Part shown: piece after piece, positions 1 to 7,603 of the stretch
Layout: each line of letters opens with the position of its first letter
Position numbering within the stretch: position 1 is the stretch's first letter
Assembly: GCF_004363305.1 (NCBI RefSeq)
Contig: NZ_SNZA01000005.1
Coordinates: 301,014 to 341,587 of the forward strand
Direction of reading: 5' to 3'
Source of the DNA: Marinomonas communis
Lineage (GTDB): Bacteria; Pseudomonadota; Gammaproteobacteria; Pseudomonadales; Marinomonadaceae
Length of the DNA stretch: 40,574 bases
The notes under the pieces: generated by a model
Told to the model about the DNA's origin: nothing
The model's input: the letters and a program-made list of their open reading frames with translations, nothing else
The model's database searches: none
Translations under genes and position numbers: made by a program

Positions 1-517
1 TTGGACTAGTCACCCATTTCAGCTTTCCTGGATAAAGGGTCTTAGCAATCAGATCTGAATTATCGATGCTACCTACAATAACTGCAATGTCGACTTCATC
101 GCGTAACACATCCATCGGATGTTGGCTGGTTTGAATTTGCAGCTGGATCTCAGGGTATTGTTGATGAAAATTACCTAAATTGGGCGCCAATATCTCTCGG
201 CTAAATGCCAGTGGAGCCGCAAGTTTAACAGTGCCCTGTGGAGTGGACTGCATACCTACTAGAGCGTGGGAAGCTTCATCTGCGAGTAGCAATACTCGCT
301 CAGAATAGTCAAACAACGTTTGACCTTCCGCCGTGAGGCGAATATTACGTGAGTTTCGTTCGAACAGACGAACTTGATACTGTTCCTCTAGCCGTGCAAT
401 GGCCTTGCTAATAGTGGCTTTGGAAACCGCTAGCTTTTCACCCGCGGCTGAGATACTCAGTAGTTTGGCGGCCCAATAAAAAGCAGGCAATTCTTTAAGC
501 GCTTGATTTGAGTTCAT
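1..517 (-). CDS. LysR-family transcriptional regulator (C-terminal part outside window)
   Basis: The minus-strand frame opens at an ATG at 517 and stays open to base 1, giving the first 172 residues of a protein usually about 300 long. Residues 1-60 form a LysR winged helix-turn-helix (AAGEKLAVSKATISKAIARL, then LFERNSRNIRLTAEG). From about residue 90 comes the start of the periplasmic-binding-like effector domain (GTVKLAAPLAFSREILAPNL; MDVLRDEVDIAVIVG). It is divergent from the gallate-type dioxygenase gene with 95 bases between the start codons. That is the classic LysR layout, so it probably controls that gene with an aromatic acid as co-inducer. The family is clear. The target and ligand are inferred from position only. 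Confidence 0.93.
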   Translation of the reverse strand, partial: MNSNQALKELPAFYWAAKLLSISAAGEKLAVSKATISKAIARLEEQYQVRLFERNSRNIRLTAEGQTLFDYSERVLLLADEASHALVGMQSTPQGTVKLAAPLAFSREILAPNLGNFHQQYPEIQLQIQTSQHPMDVLRDEVDIAVIVGSIDNSDLIAKTLYPGKLKWVTSP

Positions 518-521
518 TTTT

Positions 522-556
522 GGAAACGGTATGTGTTAATTAGTGGTATTGTTTCC
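522..556. promoter_or_regulatory. Inverted repeat between LysR gene and dioxygenase gene
   Basis: GGAAAC at 522-527 and GTTTCC at 551-556 form an inverted repeat around a 23-nt AT-rich centre. It lies immediately upstream of the LysR start codon and 56 bases before the dioxygenase start. Position and dyad symmetry fit a LysR-type binding region, but the core does not show a clean T-N11-A box, so this is a candidate only. Confidence 0.35.
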
Positions 557-612
557 TAAAGTATATCCAATTATTGTAAAAAGCATAACAACAACTTTTA
601 TTGGAGACTCAC

Positions 613-1851
613 ATGGCAAGAATTATTGGGGGCATCGGTGCCTCGCACTCGCCAACCATTGCTTTCGCAAAAGATACAAATAAGCAAAACGATCCTGCTT
701 GGAGCCCTATTTTTGAAGGGTTTGATAAAGTTAAGGACTGGGTTGCTGCGAAAGAAGTGGATGTGTTGTTCTTCATCTTCAATGATCATGTGACATCATT
801 TTTCTTTGATCATTACTCTCCTTTTGTATTAGGAATTGATGATCAATATGTTACGGCAGACGAGGGTGGTGGTGCACGTGAGTTTCCGCCAGCTAAAGCT
901 CACCAAGCTTTGTCCCGTCACATCGCTCACAGCTTGGCTGCCCAAGAATTTGATATTTCCACGTTTCAGAAAAAGCCTTTAGATCATGGTTTCTTCTCTC
1001 CGTTTTCAATGATGATCCCTCACGATGCAGCAAGTTGGGAAGGCCGAGTTATTCCCCTTCAAGTAGGTGTGCTTCAATTCCCCGCGCCCACAGCAAAGCG
1101 TTGCTTTAATTTTGGTCAGGCTTTGCGAAAAGCGATTCTTAGTTTTCCAGAAGATTTGAATGTTGCCATCGTCGCGACCGGAGGTTTGTCTCATCAGGTA
1201 CATGGTGAACGATGTGGGTTTAATGATGAACAATGGGACGCAGAGTTTCTAGAGTTATTGGAAACGGATCCGAATGAGCTGACCAAGCTGACTCATGCAC
1301 AATATGCCACGAAAGGGGGGATGGAAGGCGCTGAGGTGATCATGTGGCTAATCATGCGCGGCGCACTGTCTAATGATTTGACGTGCGTCCACAAAAGCAG
1401 CTATTGCCCTTCGATGACCAATATCGCGACTGTGATTTTTGAAGAAAATACGCCATCAGAGTCTGTACAGCATGATCCTTATGAGCAATTACATGGTGTG
1501 GAAAAACTGCAGGGTACCTATCCGTTCACAATCGAGACAAGTCATAAAGCATACCGCTTGAATGCCTTTTTAAGGCAGTTGATCGACCCAGATCACCGAG
1601 ATCGTTTTGTTAATGATCAGCAGGCATTGATGGAAGAATTTGCGTTAACGGATATTGAAAAAGAAATGGTCGCGGGTCGACAGTGGATAGAGTTGATTCG
1701 TTACGGTGTCATTTTCTTCTGTTTAGAGAAAATGGCTGCGGTGTTAGGTCAGTCTAACCCTGAGGTCTATGCCGCAATGCGTGGGGAAACAATAGAAGAA
1801 TTTCAAGCTTCACGGAAAGTCTCGATGACCTATTCCGTATCAGCTAAGTAA
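613..1851 (+). CDS. galA: Gallate dioxygenase-like extradiol dioxygenase (fused LigB-LigA)
   Basis: A 412-residue class III (LigAB-type) ring-cleavage dioxygenase. Residues 1 to about 280 are the LigB catalytic domain; about 290-412 resemble the LigA small subunit. This fused layout and length match gallate dioxygenases (GalA/DesB), which open gallate to 4-oxalomesaconate. The expected Fe(II) ligands are visible as His12, His59 and Glu241 (GASH, NDH, GAE), with His125 and His194 as acid/base candidates. I chose the ATG at 613, preceded by GGAG at 603-606; an upstream in-frame TTG at 601 overlaps that ribosome site. The gene is followed by a strong terminator, so it is probably monocistronic under the divergent LysR gene. 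Protocatechuate 4,5-cleavage is the main alternative activity. Confidence 0.85.
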   Translation: MARIIGGIGASHSPTIAFAKDTNKQNDPAWSPIFEGFDKVKDWVAAKEVDVLFFIFNDHVTSFFFDHYSPFVLGIDDQYVTADEGGGAREFPPAKAHQALSRHIAHSLAAQEFDISTFQKKPLDHGFFSPFSMMIPHDAASWEGRVIPLQVGVLQFPAPTAKRCFNFGQALRKAILSFPEDLNVAIVATGGLSHQVHGERCGFNDEQWDAEFLELLETDPNELTKLTHAQYATKGGMEGAEVIMWLIMRGALSNDLTCVHKSSYCPSMTNIATVIFEENTPSESVQHDPYEQLHGVEKLQGTYPFTIETSHKAYRLNAFLRQLIDPDHRDRFVNDQQALMEEFALTDIEKEMVAGRQWIELIRYGVIFFCLEKMAAVLGQSNPEVYAAMRGETIEEFQASRKVSMTYSVSAK

Positions 1852-1875
1852 GTTGAACTAGCCGTTCGCGTTTTG

Positions 1876-1899
1876 GCGACCTTCGGGTCGCTTTTTTTT
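1876..1899 (+). terminator. Rho-independent terminator after dioxygenase gene
   Basis: Stem GCGACC (1876-1881), TTCG tetraloop, GGTCGC (1886-1891), then eight T residues. This is a textbook intrinsic terminator 25 bases after the stop codon and separates the dioxygenase gene from the next gene. Confidence 0.93.
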
Positions 1900-1973
1900 A
1901 TCTTGATGAAAGGGGACGTCGATTGCTTTGGCAACGTATAATGTTAGTAAAATAATATTAGCACGGAGCAATC

Positions 1974-3203
1974 ATGTCATCTCTCACTCCTCAATCTTCC
2001 TCTCCAGATCACCAGTACGACATTGTTATCATCGGAGCGGGTATTGTTGGTCTATCAACCGCTTGGCAAATGAAAAACAAATATCCGGATAAACGCATTG
2101 CAGTGCTTGAGAAAGAGAGCTCTGTGGCATTGCATCAAACGGGCCATAACTCAGGGGTGATTCATGCCGGTGTGTATTATGCACCAGGAAGTCTAAAGGC
2201 GAAGTTTTGTAAGGAAGGTGCTGCTGCGACCAAATCGTTTTGCCAACAACATAACATCCCTTTTGAAGAGTGTGGAAAACTGTTAGTTGCAACGGATGAG
2301 CTTGAGCTGCAGCGTATGGATGCATTATTTGAACGCTGTAAAACGAATGACTTAGAAGTACATTATTTAAGTCAAAAAGAGCTAAATGAACGTGAGCCAA
2401 ATGTTGTCGGCAAAGGGGCTTTATTTGTGCCCTCAACGGGTATTGTCAATTACAAGCGCGTTTGTGAAAAACTGGCTGAGCTGTTAACCAATCAAGGTGG
2501 TAATATTCACTTGGCAACCACCGTCACTCATCTCGCCGAAGATGCTTCTAATGTCATGATTGAAACGACAAGAGGAGTGTTTAAAGCTAAGTATTTGGTG
2601 TCTTGTGGAGGTCTAATGGCCGACCGGTTGACTAAGATGTTGAACATTCCGACTGATTTCCAAATTGTGCCATTTCGTGGCGAGTATTATCGACTCAGTC
2701 CGCATCACAATCAGATTGTTAACCATTTAATTTATCCGATCCCTGATCCCGAGCTACCTTTCTTAGGGGTTCATCTGACACGTATGATTGATGGCTCTGT
2801 CACCGTTGGTCCAAATGCGGTTCAAGGCTGGAAGCGGGAAGGGTACGGTCGTATCAATTTTGATGTCAAAGATGTTACCGATATGCTGAGGTTTAAAGGC
2901 TATTGGCGTCTACTTAAAAACTATTGGAAGGTAGGGATTAAAGAGACCTACAATTCTTGGTGCAAAGATGGCTACCTAAAAGAAGTGAAGAAATACTGTC
3001 CTATGGTGCAGCGATCTGATCTTGAGCCTTATCCCGCGGGCATTCGTGCTCAAGCAGTATTGCGTGATGGTAAGCTGGTTCACGACTTTTTGTTTGCTCA
3101 AAGCCCTAGAACACTTCATGTCTGCAATGCACCGTCTCCGGCCGCTACCAGTGCCTTCCCGATAGGTGCTTACATAATTGCTAAGCTAGAAGAACAAATG
3201 TAA
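1974..3203 (+). CDS. lhgO: L-2-hydroxyglutarate oxidase/dehydrogenase, FAD-dependent
   Basis: A 409-residue FAD oxidoreductase of the DAO fold. An N-terminal Rossmann dinucleotide motif (IVIIGAGIVGLSTAW, about residues 18-32) is followed by the LhgO signature HQTGHNSGVIHAGVYY. Length and motifs match LhgO (YgaF), which oxidises L-2-hydroxyglutarate to 2-oxoglutarate and feeds electrons to the quinone pool at the inner face of the membrane. The ATG at 1974 is preceded by CGGAG (1963-1967) at good spacing. The upstream gene ends in a terminator, so lhgO has its own promoter; a TATAAT is visible at 1937-1942 but no clear -35. No csiD or gab genes adjoin it, so the lysine/glutarate context known from E. 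coli is absent here. Confidence 0.9.
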   Translation: MSSLTPQSSSPDHQYDIVIIGAGIVGLSTAWQMKNKYPDKRIAVLEKESSVALHQTGHNSGVIHAGVYYAPGSLKAKFCKEGAAATKSFCQQHNIPFEECGKLLVATDELELQRMDALFERCKTNDLEVHYLSQKELNEREPNVVGKGALFVPSTGIVNYKRVCEKLAELLTNQGGNIHLATTVTHLAEDASNVMIETTRGVFKAKYLVSCGGLMADRLTKMLNIPTDFQIVPFRGEYYRLSPHHNQIVNHLIYPIPDPELPFLGVHLTRMIDGSVTVGPNAVQGWKREGYGRINFDVKDVTDMLRFKGYWRLLKNYWKVGIKETYNSWCKDGYLKEVKKYCPMVQRSDLEPYPAGIRAQAVLRDGKLVHDFLFAQSPRTLHVCNAPSPAATSAFPIGAYIIAKLEEQM

Positions 3204-3205
3204 AG

Positions 3206-3230
3206 CAATAGGTTAGAGTTCTAACTATTG
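3206..3230 (+). terminator. Hairpin after lhgO
   Basis: CAATAGGTTAGA and TCTAACTATTG pair with one bulged base around a GT loop, three bases after the lhgO stop. No T-run follows, so it may stabilise the 3' end rather than act as a full intrinsic terminator. Confidence 0.4.
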
Positions 3231-3330
3231 TGTTAAAAGCAAGTAAATAATGGCCAAGAACGATCACTGTGCTTGATAAGTAAATGCAATAAAGCCACAT
3301 TTAAGCGATCAACTTACTAAGGAGAGCTTT

Positions 3331-3789
3331 ATGAACGTTACATCTAAAGGCATTGCTAAAGTGGTCGCTTGTTCACTCATTGCATCTCAACTGGTTGCGT
3401 GTGGTACGTTAATATATCCTGAGCGACAGGGGCAAAATGGCGGCAAATTGGATTTAGGCGTTGTCGCATTGGATGCATTGGGTTTGCTGTTTTGGTTCGT
3501 GCCGGGCGTGGTAGCGTTTGGTGTTGATTTTATTACTGGTGCTATTTACTTGCCCGGCGGCACAGTCGCACAAATGTCTGCAGACGATATGGAACGCATG
3601 AAGCTCCCTGGCGGCCAGCTAGACCAAGCTGCGCTCCAAGAGTGGCTAGTTGATAACCACTACTTAGATGCATCACAAGTGGAAGGTCAGCAATTCATTA
3701 CACAAGTGTACCAGACGCCAGAAGCACTTCAGCGTGCGGTGAACATGTCTTCTACTGAACAGTACGCGTCCTTAAGTGCAGTGAAATAG
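3331..3789 (+). CDS. Small putative lipoprotein of unknown function
   Basis: A 152-residue protein with a lipoprotein signal peptide. A basic start and hydrophobic stretch end in the lipobox LVAC, so Cys24 would be lipidated. Gly follows the Cys, so outer-membrane sorting is expected. Residues about 40-75 (VVALDALGLLFWFVPGVVAFGVDFITGAIYLPGG) are hydrophobic and glycine/proline rich and form the conserved-looking core. The C-terminal half is polar with no motif I recognise. The ATG at 3331 has AAGGAGAG just upstream. Members of such families are sometimes annotated as YceK-like or even as polynucleotide phosphorylase by error propagation; I assign no function. It converges with the MarR gene. 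Confidence 0.82.
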   Translation: MNVTSKGIAKVVACSLIASQLVACGTLIYPERQGQNGGKLDLGVVALDALGLLFWFVPGVVAFGVDFITGAIYLPGGTVAQMSADDMERMKLPGGQLDQAALQEWLVDNHYLDASQVEGQQFITQVYQTPEALQRAVNMSSTEQYASLSAVK

Positions 3790-3805
3790 TTACGCTAATG
3801 TCTAA

Positions 3806-4294
3806 CTAAAGATCTCGTTCATGCTGGCCAAGCCATTTGGCCAGCAGCATAGAGAGGTCAGCCTGCTCTTCCAGAGTAAGACTTTGGAGGAGCAATTTTT
3901 CATTTGCAACATGGGCCTCAACGGCTGCATCAATGATGCTGACTCCATGTTGCGTTAACGCAACTCGGCAACTGCGTCGATCTTCCATATTCGCCAAACG
4001 TTGAACCCAATCGCGATCTACTAGCTTATCTAGCTTGCTGGAGACTGCTCCAGATGAAAGCATGGTTGTTTTGTATAGCTCTGTTGGTGTTAAAGGTTGA
4101 TCGGCTCTTCGTAACGTGGCCATCAGGTCAAACTCAATGCGACTCATTCCATGCTCATTGATGACTTTCTCAACTGCTGGACTGATGAACTTTTCCATTC
4201 TTCCTATTCGACCGATAACGCCCATGGGACTGCAATCTAAGTCTGGGCGGACGTTTTGCCACTGCTTTAATAACTTTTCAACGTGATCAGGCAT
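3806..4294 (-). CDS. MarR-family transcriptional regulator
   Basis: A 162-residue winged-helix regulator. The MarR core spans about residues 50-125: SRIEFDLMATLRRA, LTPTELYKTTMLSSGAVSSK as the recognition helix region, and the wing with VQRLANMEDRRSCRVALTQHG, where the DRRS motif is typical of the family. N- and C-terminal helices form the dimer interface. It is divergent from an EamA-family exporter gene, and palindromic sites fill the 111-base gap, including one abutting the exporter ribosome site. I infer that it represses both its own gene and the exporter, with release by a small-molecule ligand that is probably the exported compound. The ligand cannot be read from sequence. Confidence 0.92.
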   Translation of the reverse strand: MPDHVEKLLKQWQNVRPDLDCSPMGVIGRIGRMEKFISPAVEKVINEHGMSRIEFDLMATLRRADQPLTPTELYKTTMLSSGAVSSKLDKLVDRDWVQRLANMEDRRSCRVALTQHGVSIIDAAVEAHVANEKLLLQSLTLEEQADLSMLLAKWLGQHERDL

Positions 4295-4314
4295 AAACTA
4301 TCTTTCTGAATATT

Positions 4315-4332
4315 TGTCTTTTGTAAAAGATA
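4315..4332. promoter_or_regulatory. Candidate MarR operator 1
   Basis: Perfect inner palindrome TCTTTT-GT-AAAAGA at 4317-4330, extending to arms that match the downstream site 4372-4389 at 7 of 8 positions on the left and 8 of 8 on the right. It lies 21 bases upstream of the MarR start codon, a suitable place for autorepression. Confidence 0.65.
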
Positions 4333-4356
4333 CTTGATTTGCGGAGTGTAATACAA

Positions 4357-4389
4357 TATCTTTCACGAAAGTATCTTTTTTAAAAGATA
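4357..4389. promoter_or_regulatory. Candidate MarR operators 2 and 3 upstream of exporter
   Basis: Site 3 is a full dyad, TATCTTTT-TT-AAAAGATA, at 4372-4389, ending eight bases before the GGAGG ribosome site of the exporter gene. Site 2 at 4357-4374 is a degenerate copy (CTTTC-AC-GAAAG core) that overlaps the left end of site 3 by three bases. The 15-base centre-to-centre spacing suggests two dimers side by side. Binding there would cover the exporter promoter or translation start. The assignment to the adjacent MarR protein is inferred from position and symmetry. Confidence 0.65.
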
Positions 4390-4405
4390 AGTTTCTGGAG
4401 GTTTC

Positions 4406-5284
4406 TTGTACCCGTTTCTTTTGACAGCACTTGCCCCGATTTTATGGGGCAGTACGTACGCCGCAGTTGGCTTATATTTAACGGATTTATCACCACTTTG
4501 GGTCGCTGTGTTTAGGGCGCTTGGAGCGGGAGTGTTCTTGATGTTGCTATTGCGCCGTTTGCCTAGGATGGCGATGAGTAAGGTCGTGATCCTTGGTTTC
4601 TTTAATATCGGTGTGTTTTTTATTTTGCTGATGGTTGCAGCGTATCGCCTTCCGGGTAGCGTCGCTGGCACGCTAGGTGCGACATTGCCATTGTTACTAA
4701 TCGTTATTCAGTGGTTGGCTCAAGGGAAACGTCCCGCTGTTAAGGCGACTTTGAGTGCTGTGGTAGGGTTGTTTGGGGTTCTTTTGCTATTAAACCCATC
4801 CGCTAATCTTGATCCAATAGGCGTAGCGTGTGCATTAGGCGCAACCTTTGTCATTGCTATCGCAACATTACTTACCCAACACTGGCAGGTGAAAGATATT
4901 CTAGGTGTGGCAACATGGCAGTTGCTGACTGCGGGCACATTGCTCATTCCAGTTGCATGGTTGTGGGAGGGAGCGCCTACAATGGTTACACTGGAGCAGT
5001 TACCTGGGCTTTTCTGGTTAATTATCTTAAATACTGCATTGGGCTACATCATTGCAGTTAATGGTATTAAGCAGATAGGCCCAAATGCGTTTGGCATGCT
5101 GTCGCTGCTGAACCCAATGATGGCCGTGGCATTGGGGATGTTTTTAATGAGCGAAACTTTAGGGTTTTGGCAATGGTTTGGCGTTATCTTAATTATCGGC
5201 TCTTTAATTGCTTCAAATGTCCGCTGGCGAGGGACGGTACCCGCCAACGTTACGCTTGAGCGACAATGTGATAAAGCTGCTTAG
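4406..5284 (+). CDS. EamA/DMT-family membrane transporter (TTG start)
   Basis: A 292-residue drug/metabolite transporter with about ten membrane segments in two EamA repeats (about residues 3-130 and 140-280). APILWGSTYAAVGLYL is a typical first EamA helix. The chosen start is the TTG at 4406, which has GGAGG at 4397-4401 four bases before it; the next in-frame ATG is 45 codons downstream and would remove the first helix. Members export amino acids, metabolites or toxic compounds, and the substrate is unknown here. The divergent MarR gene and the dyads point to substrate- or drug-induced expression. Its 3' end overlaps the convergent response-regulator gene by 35 bases. Confidence 0.88.
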   Translation: MYPFLLTALAPILWGSTYAAVGLYLTDLSPLWVAVFRALGAGVFLMLLLRRLPRMAMSKVVILGFFNIGVFFILLMVAAYRLPGSVAGTLGATLPLLLIVIQWLAQGKRPAVKATLSAVVGLFGVLLLLNPSANLDPIGVACALGATFVIAIATLLTQHWQVKDILGVATWQLLTAGTLLIPVAWLWEGAPTMVTLEQLPGLFWLIILNTALGYIIAVNGIKQIGPNAFGMLSLLNPMMAVALGMFLMSETLGFWQWFGVILIIGSLIASNVRWRGTVPANVTLERQCDKAA

Positions 5285-5933
5285 GACGTCCGCCAGTGTT
5301 GTAGTTTAGGCTCATGCTAACCATACCTTGCTCTTCTAGATACTCAAGGTAGCGTCTCGCGGTGATGCGGCTTAGATCTAATTCATCGCCAATTTCTTGC
5401 GCAGAAAATGGTGTGCTGCGCAGTTTGATGTGCTCGATCATTGTTGCGAGCGTGGTGGCGTCGATGCCCTTTGGCGTTTTTCGAGTGCGAGGTTGAGCCT
5501 TGTTTTTACGCATCAGATCATCAATCTGGAGTTGGTCGATTCGCTCTGACTCCTCCAGTTTGTTCTGAAATGCGACGAAATCGTTAAGCGCTTGATGCAC
5601 CCTCGACAATCTAAGTGGCTTAACTAAGTAGTCGTTAACACCAAATTGGATGGCTTGGGCAACGGTTGATGACTCTCTCTCTGCTGTGGTCATAATGACG
5701 GAGGCGGCAATGTTTTGTTGGCGTATCTCCCGCAATAGTGTCATGCCATCGCCATCAGGCAAGGTGATATCCAGCAATATTAAGTCTGGGTTTTGCGCTA
5801 GGCACTGGCGAGTTTCTTCGGCTGTTTCGGCGGCCGCGCAAACAGTAAACTGCGGGTGCTGATTGACAGCTTGTTCTAAGGTGTAGCTTGCTTGCTGATC
5901 ATCTTCGACGATCAACACAGTGTATTGACTCAT
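5250..5933 (-). CDS. CitB/DcuR-family response regulator
   Basis: A 227-residue two-component regulator. The receiver domain occupies about residues 1-120 with acidic pocket EDD near residue 11, phospho-acceptor Asp55 (LILLDITLPDGDG), a switch Thr (MTTAE) and Lys105 (YLVKPLRL). The C-terminal part (about 165-215, FSAQEIGDELDLSRITARRYLEYL) is the helix-turn-helix typical of the CitB/DcuR group. The ATG at 5933 follows the kinase stop codon by one base, suggesting translational coupling; an in-frame GTG at 5948 inside the kinase gene is the alternative start. It should be phosphorylated by the adjacent kinase and control the upstream 2-hydroxycarboxylate transporter gene. Confidence 0.9.
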   Translation of the reverse strand: MSQYTVLIVEDDQQASYTLEQAVNQHPQFTVCAAAETAEETRQCLAQNPDLILLDITLPDGDGMTLLREIRQQNIAASVIMTTAERESSTVAQAIQFGVNDYLVKPLRLSRVHQALNDFVAFQNKLEESERIDQLQIDDLMRKNKAQPRTRKTPKGIDATTLATMIEHIKLRSTPFSAQEIGDELDLSRITARRYLEYLEEQGMVSMSLNYNTGGRPKQLYHIVAQA

Positions 5934-5934
5934 A

Positions 5935-7542
5935 TTAAAGTAACTCACGTTTATCTAAGTAGACGCTAAAAACGGTTGTCTGATCATCGCTGCGTTCCCA
6001 ATCAAGGGTGCCGTTGTAGCGTTTAACAATGCGGCTGACAAGGTATAAGCCAACACCGTGTTGTGTTTGGTCTGGTTTACTGCTGACCCCTAGGTCATAA
6101 ATGCGCTGTGCGATACGCTCATCAATGCCTAATCCCGTATCTTCAATGGTGATCATGACATAATTCGTACGATCACTGATAAAAACATCGACGGATGGCG
6201 GTAAGTGAGGATTCCCCTTGGCAGCGTAAAATGCATTTTCAACAATATTACCGATAAGGGTCACTAAATCATCATTCACGGATTGGCTATAAGCGTTTAG
6301 CTTACTGTCTTCATCCAGTACAAATGTGATGCCAGCTTCTGCTGCGTAATTGTACTTGGACAACAGCATGCCTGCCACAGGGCTATTCTCAATATTTTTA
6401 ACAAGGGTTGCCAAAATAGACTGATGATAATCACTCTCTTGTTGGAGATAGTCGATGGCTGAAGCGTATTTCTCCGCTTGTAAAAGGCCAGATATGACGT
6501 TCAGCTTATTGTTATGTTCGTGGGTTTTTGCTCGTAATTGATTGGCGTAAGCGGTTGTTCTAGCCAGTTCTTGTTCTAATTCTGACATGTCCTTTTCGTG
6601 GTTCAGCACAATCAGGTAACCGCTTGCGTCGCGGTTTTCATCCGTTAGTGGATAGAGCGAAGTAGCAAATTCATGCCGACCCAATGTGAGGGTATGCTTG
6701 TGTCGATTATTTAATGAATCCAATATGAGCAGAGACAATGCCTGCGATACATCCGATAGGGCGAAACCAACTAATTGGTGGGGCTCCTTTTCCGGTGCAA
6801 GCCAAGCACTGGCGGCATCATTAATGGCTGTAATTCGGTGGTGTCGATCAACAGCAATGATGCCTTCACGTATGCTACCTAACAGTAAACTGTGTTCTTT
6901 GAAGCGCTGTACGATTTCTTCCGGCTCGTATTCTAGGAAGGTACGTTTTAATTTACTTAACAGCGAGAGTGTTAACAGTATCGCGCTGACATAGAGAAAG
7001 CCCAGCCATGCAATCGCTTCTTTGTAATATGTAAACAGCAAATCAGTGATCGACTGCTCTAGATAGCCAATACTGATAGCTCCAATAATGACACCGTCAG
7101 CCTGAATTGGGACAAAGTTACGGATCGCCGAACCGAGTGAGCCTGTCGCGAGTGTTGTACGTGTTATGCCTTCGTTTAAAGTAGGGTAGATATCGCTGCC
7201 AATAAAGGTTTTCCCGATGCGCTCTAATGTCGGGTGACTCAGGCGGATGGCATTTTGATTAGTGATGACGATGTAGGACGCATCTGTTTTAGCACGTATG
7301 GACTCTATGTAGTTCCTCAGGCTGACATGCTGCCCTTGGTTTGATAGCAAGGTTGCTTCTATCACTCTTGGGTCATGTGCGAGAACACGGCCTAATTCGA
7401 TACCGCGCTGACTGACGCCATCTAAATAGGTTTGCTTGGTAACAAATACCAGTAAGGTTCCTGATACCGCCGTAATTAAGGTGATGGTAATAAGAATGAT
7501 GGCGGTGAGATAGGATTTTAGGGTCATGGTATTGGCGGTCAT
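5935..7542 (-). CDS. CitA/DcuS-family sensor histidine kinase
   Basis: A 535-residue membrane kinase. TM1 (about 9-33) and TM2 (about 175-200) flank a periplasmic single-Cache/PASc sensor with the family motif RLSHPTLERIGKTF, which in CitA and DcuS contributes to carboxylate binding. A cytoplasmic PAS follows (about 210-320), then the Spo0B-type helical region with THEHNNKLNVISGLL carrying the phospho-acceptor His, and an HATPase domain with N box NIVENAFYAA, G1 DTGLGI and G2 HGVGLYLV. Citrate, malate or another di/tricarboxylate is the likely ligand. It lies downstream of the 2-HCT symporter gene across a hairpin and just upstream of its regulator, so sensor, regulator and transporter form one module. 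Confidence 0.92.
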   Translation of the reverse strand: MTANTMTLKSYLTAIILITITLITAVSGTLLVFVTKQTYLDGVSQRGIELGRVLAHDPRVIEATLLSNQGQHVSLRNYIESIRAKTDASYIVITNQNAIRLSHPTLERIGKTFIGSDIYPTLNEGITRTTLATGSLGSAIRNFVPIQADGVIIGAISIGYLEQSITDLLFTYYKEAIAWLGFLYVSAILLTLSLLSKLKRTFLEYEPEEIVQRFKEHSLLLGSIREGIIAVDRHHRITAINDAASAWLAPEKEPHQLVGFALSDVSQALSLLILDSLNNRHKHTLTLGRHEFATSLYPLTDENRDASGYLIVLNHEKDMSELEQELARTTAYANQLRAKTHEHNNKLNVISGLLQAEKYASAIDYLQQESDYHQSILATLVKNIENSPVAGMLLSKYNYAAEAGITFVLDEDSKLNAYSQSVNDDLVTLIGNIVENAFYAAKGNPHLPPSVDVFISDRTNYVMITIEDTGLGIDERIAQRIYDLGVSSKPDQTQHGVGLYLVSRIVKRYNGTLDWERSDDQTTVFSVYLDKRELL

Positions 7543-7573
7543 TGGCGAATACCCAGCATTATAAAGGAGGGGA

Positions 7574-7596
7574 AAGAGCCCTCATAGAGGGCTCTT
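7574..7596 (-). terminator. Intercistronic hairpin between symporter and kinase genes
   Basis: Perfect 10-bp stem AAGAGCCCTC / GAGGGCTCTT with a 3-nt loop, eight bases beyond the symporter stop codon. On the minus strand it is followed by pyrimidine-rich sequence with few T residues in a row, so partial termination or 3'-end stabilisation is more likely than full termination. It may set a high transporter to kinase ratio. Confidence 0.6.
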
Positions 7597-7603
7597 GAAA
7601 GGT

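Noticed and set aside
601..612. Upstream TTG start for the dioxygenase
   Set aside because: It coincides with the GGAG ribosome site of the ATG at 613, and family members begin at MARIIGG-like sequence.
2029..2436. 135-codon minus-strand open frame inside lhgO
   Set aside because: Shadow frame of a recognised gene, no ribosome site, no domain.
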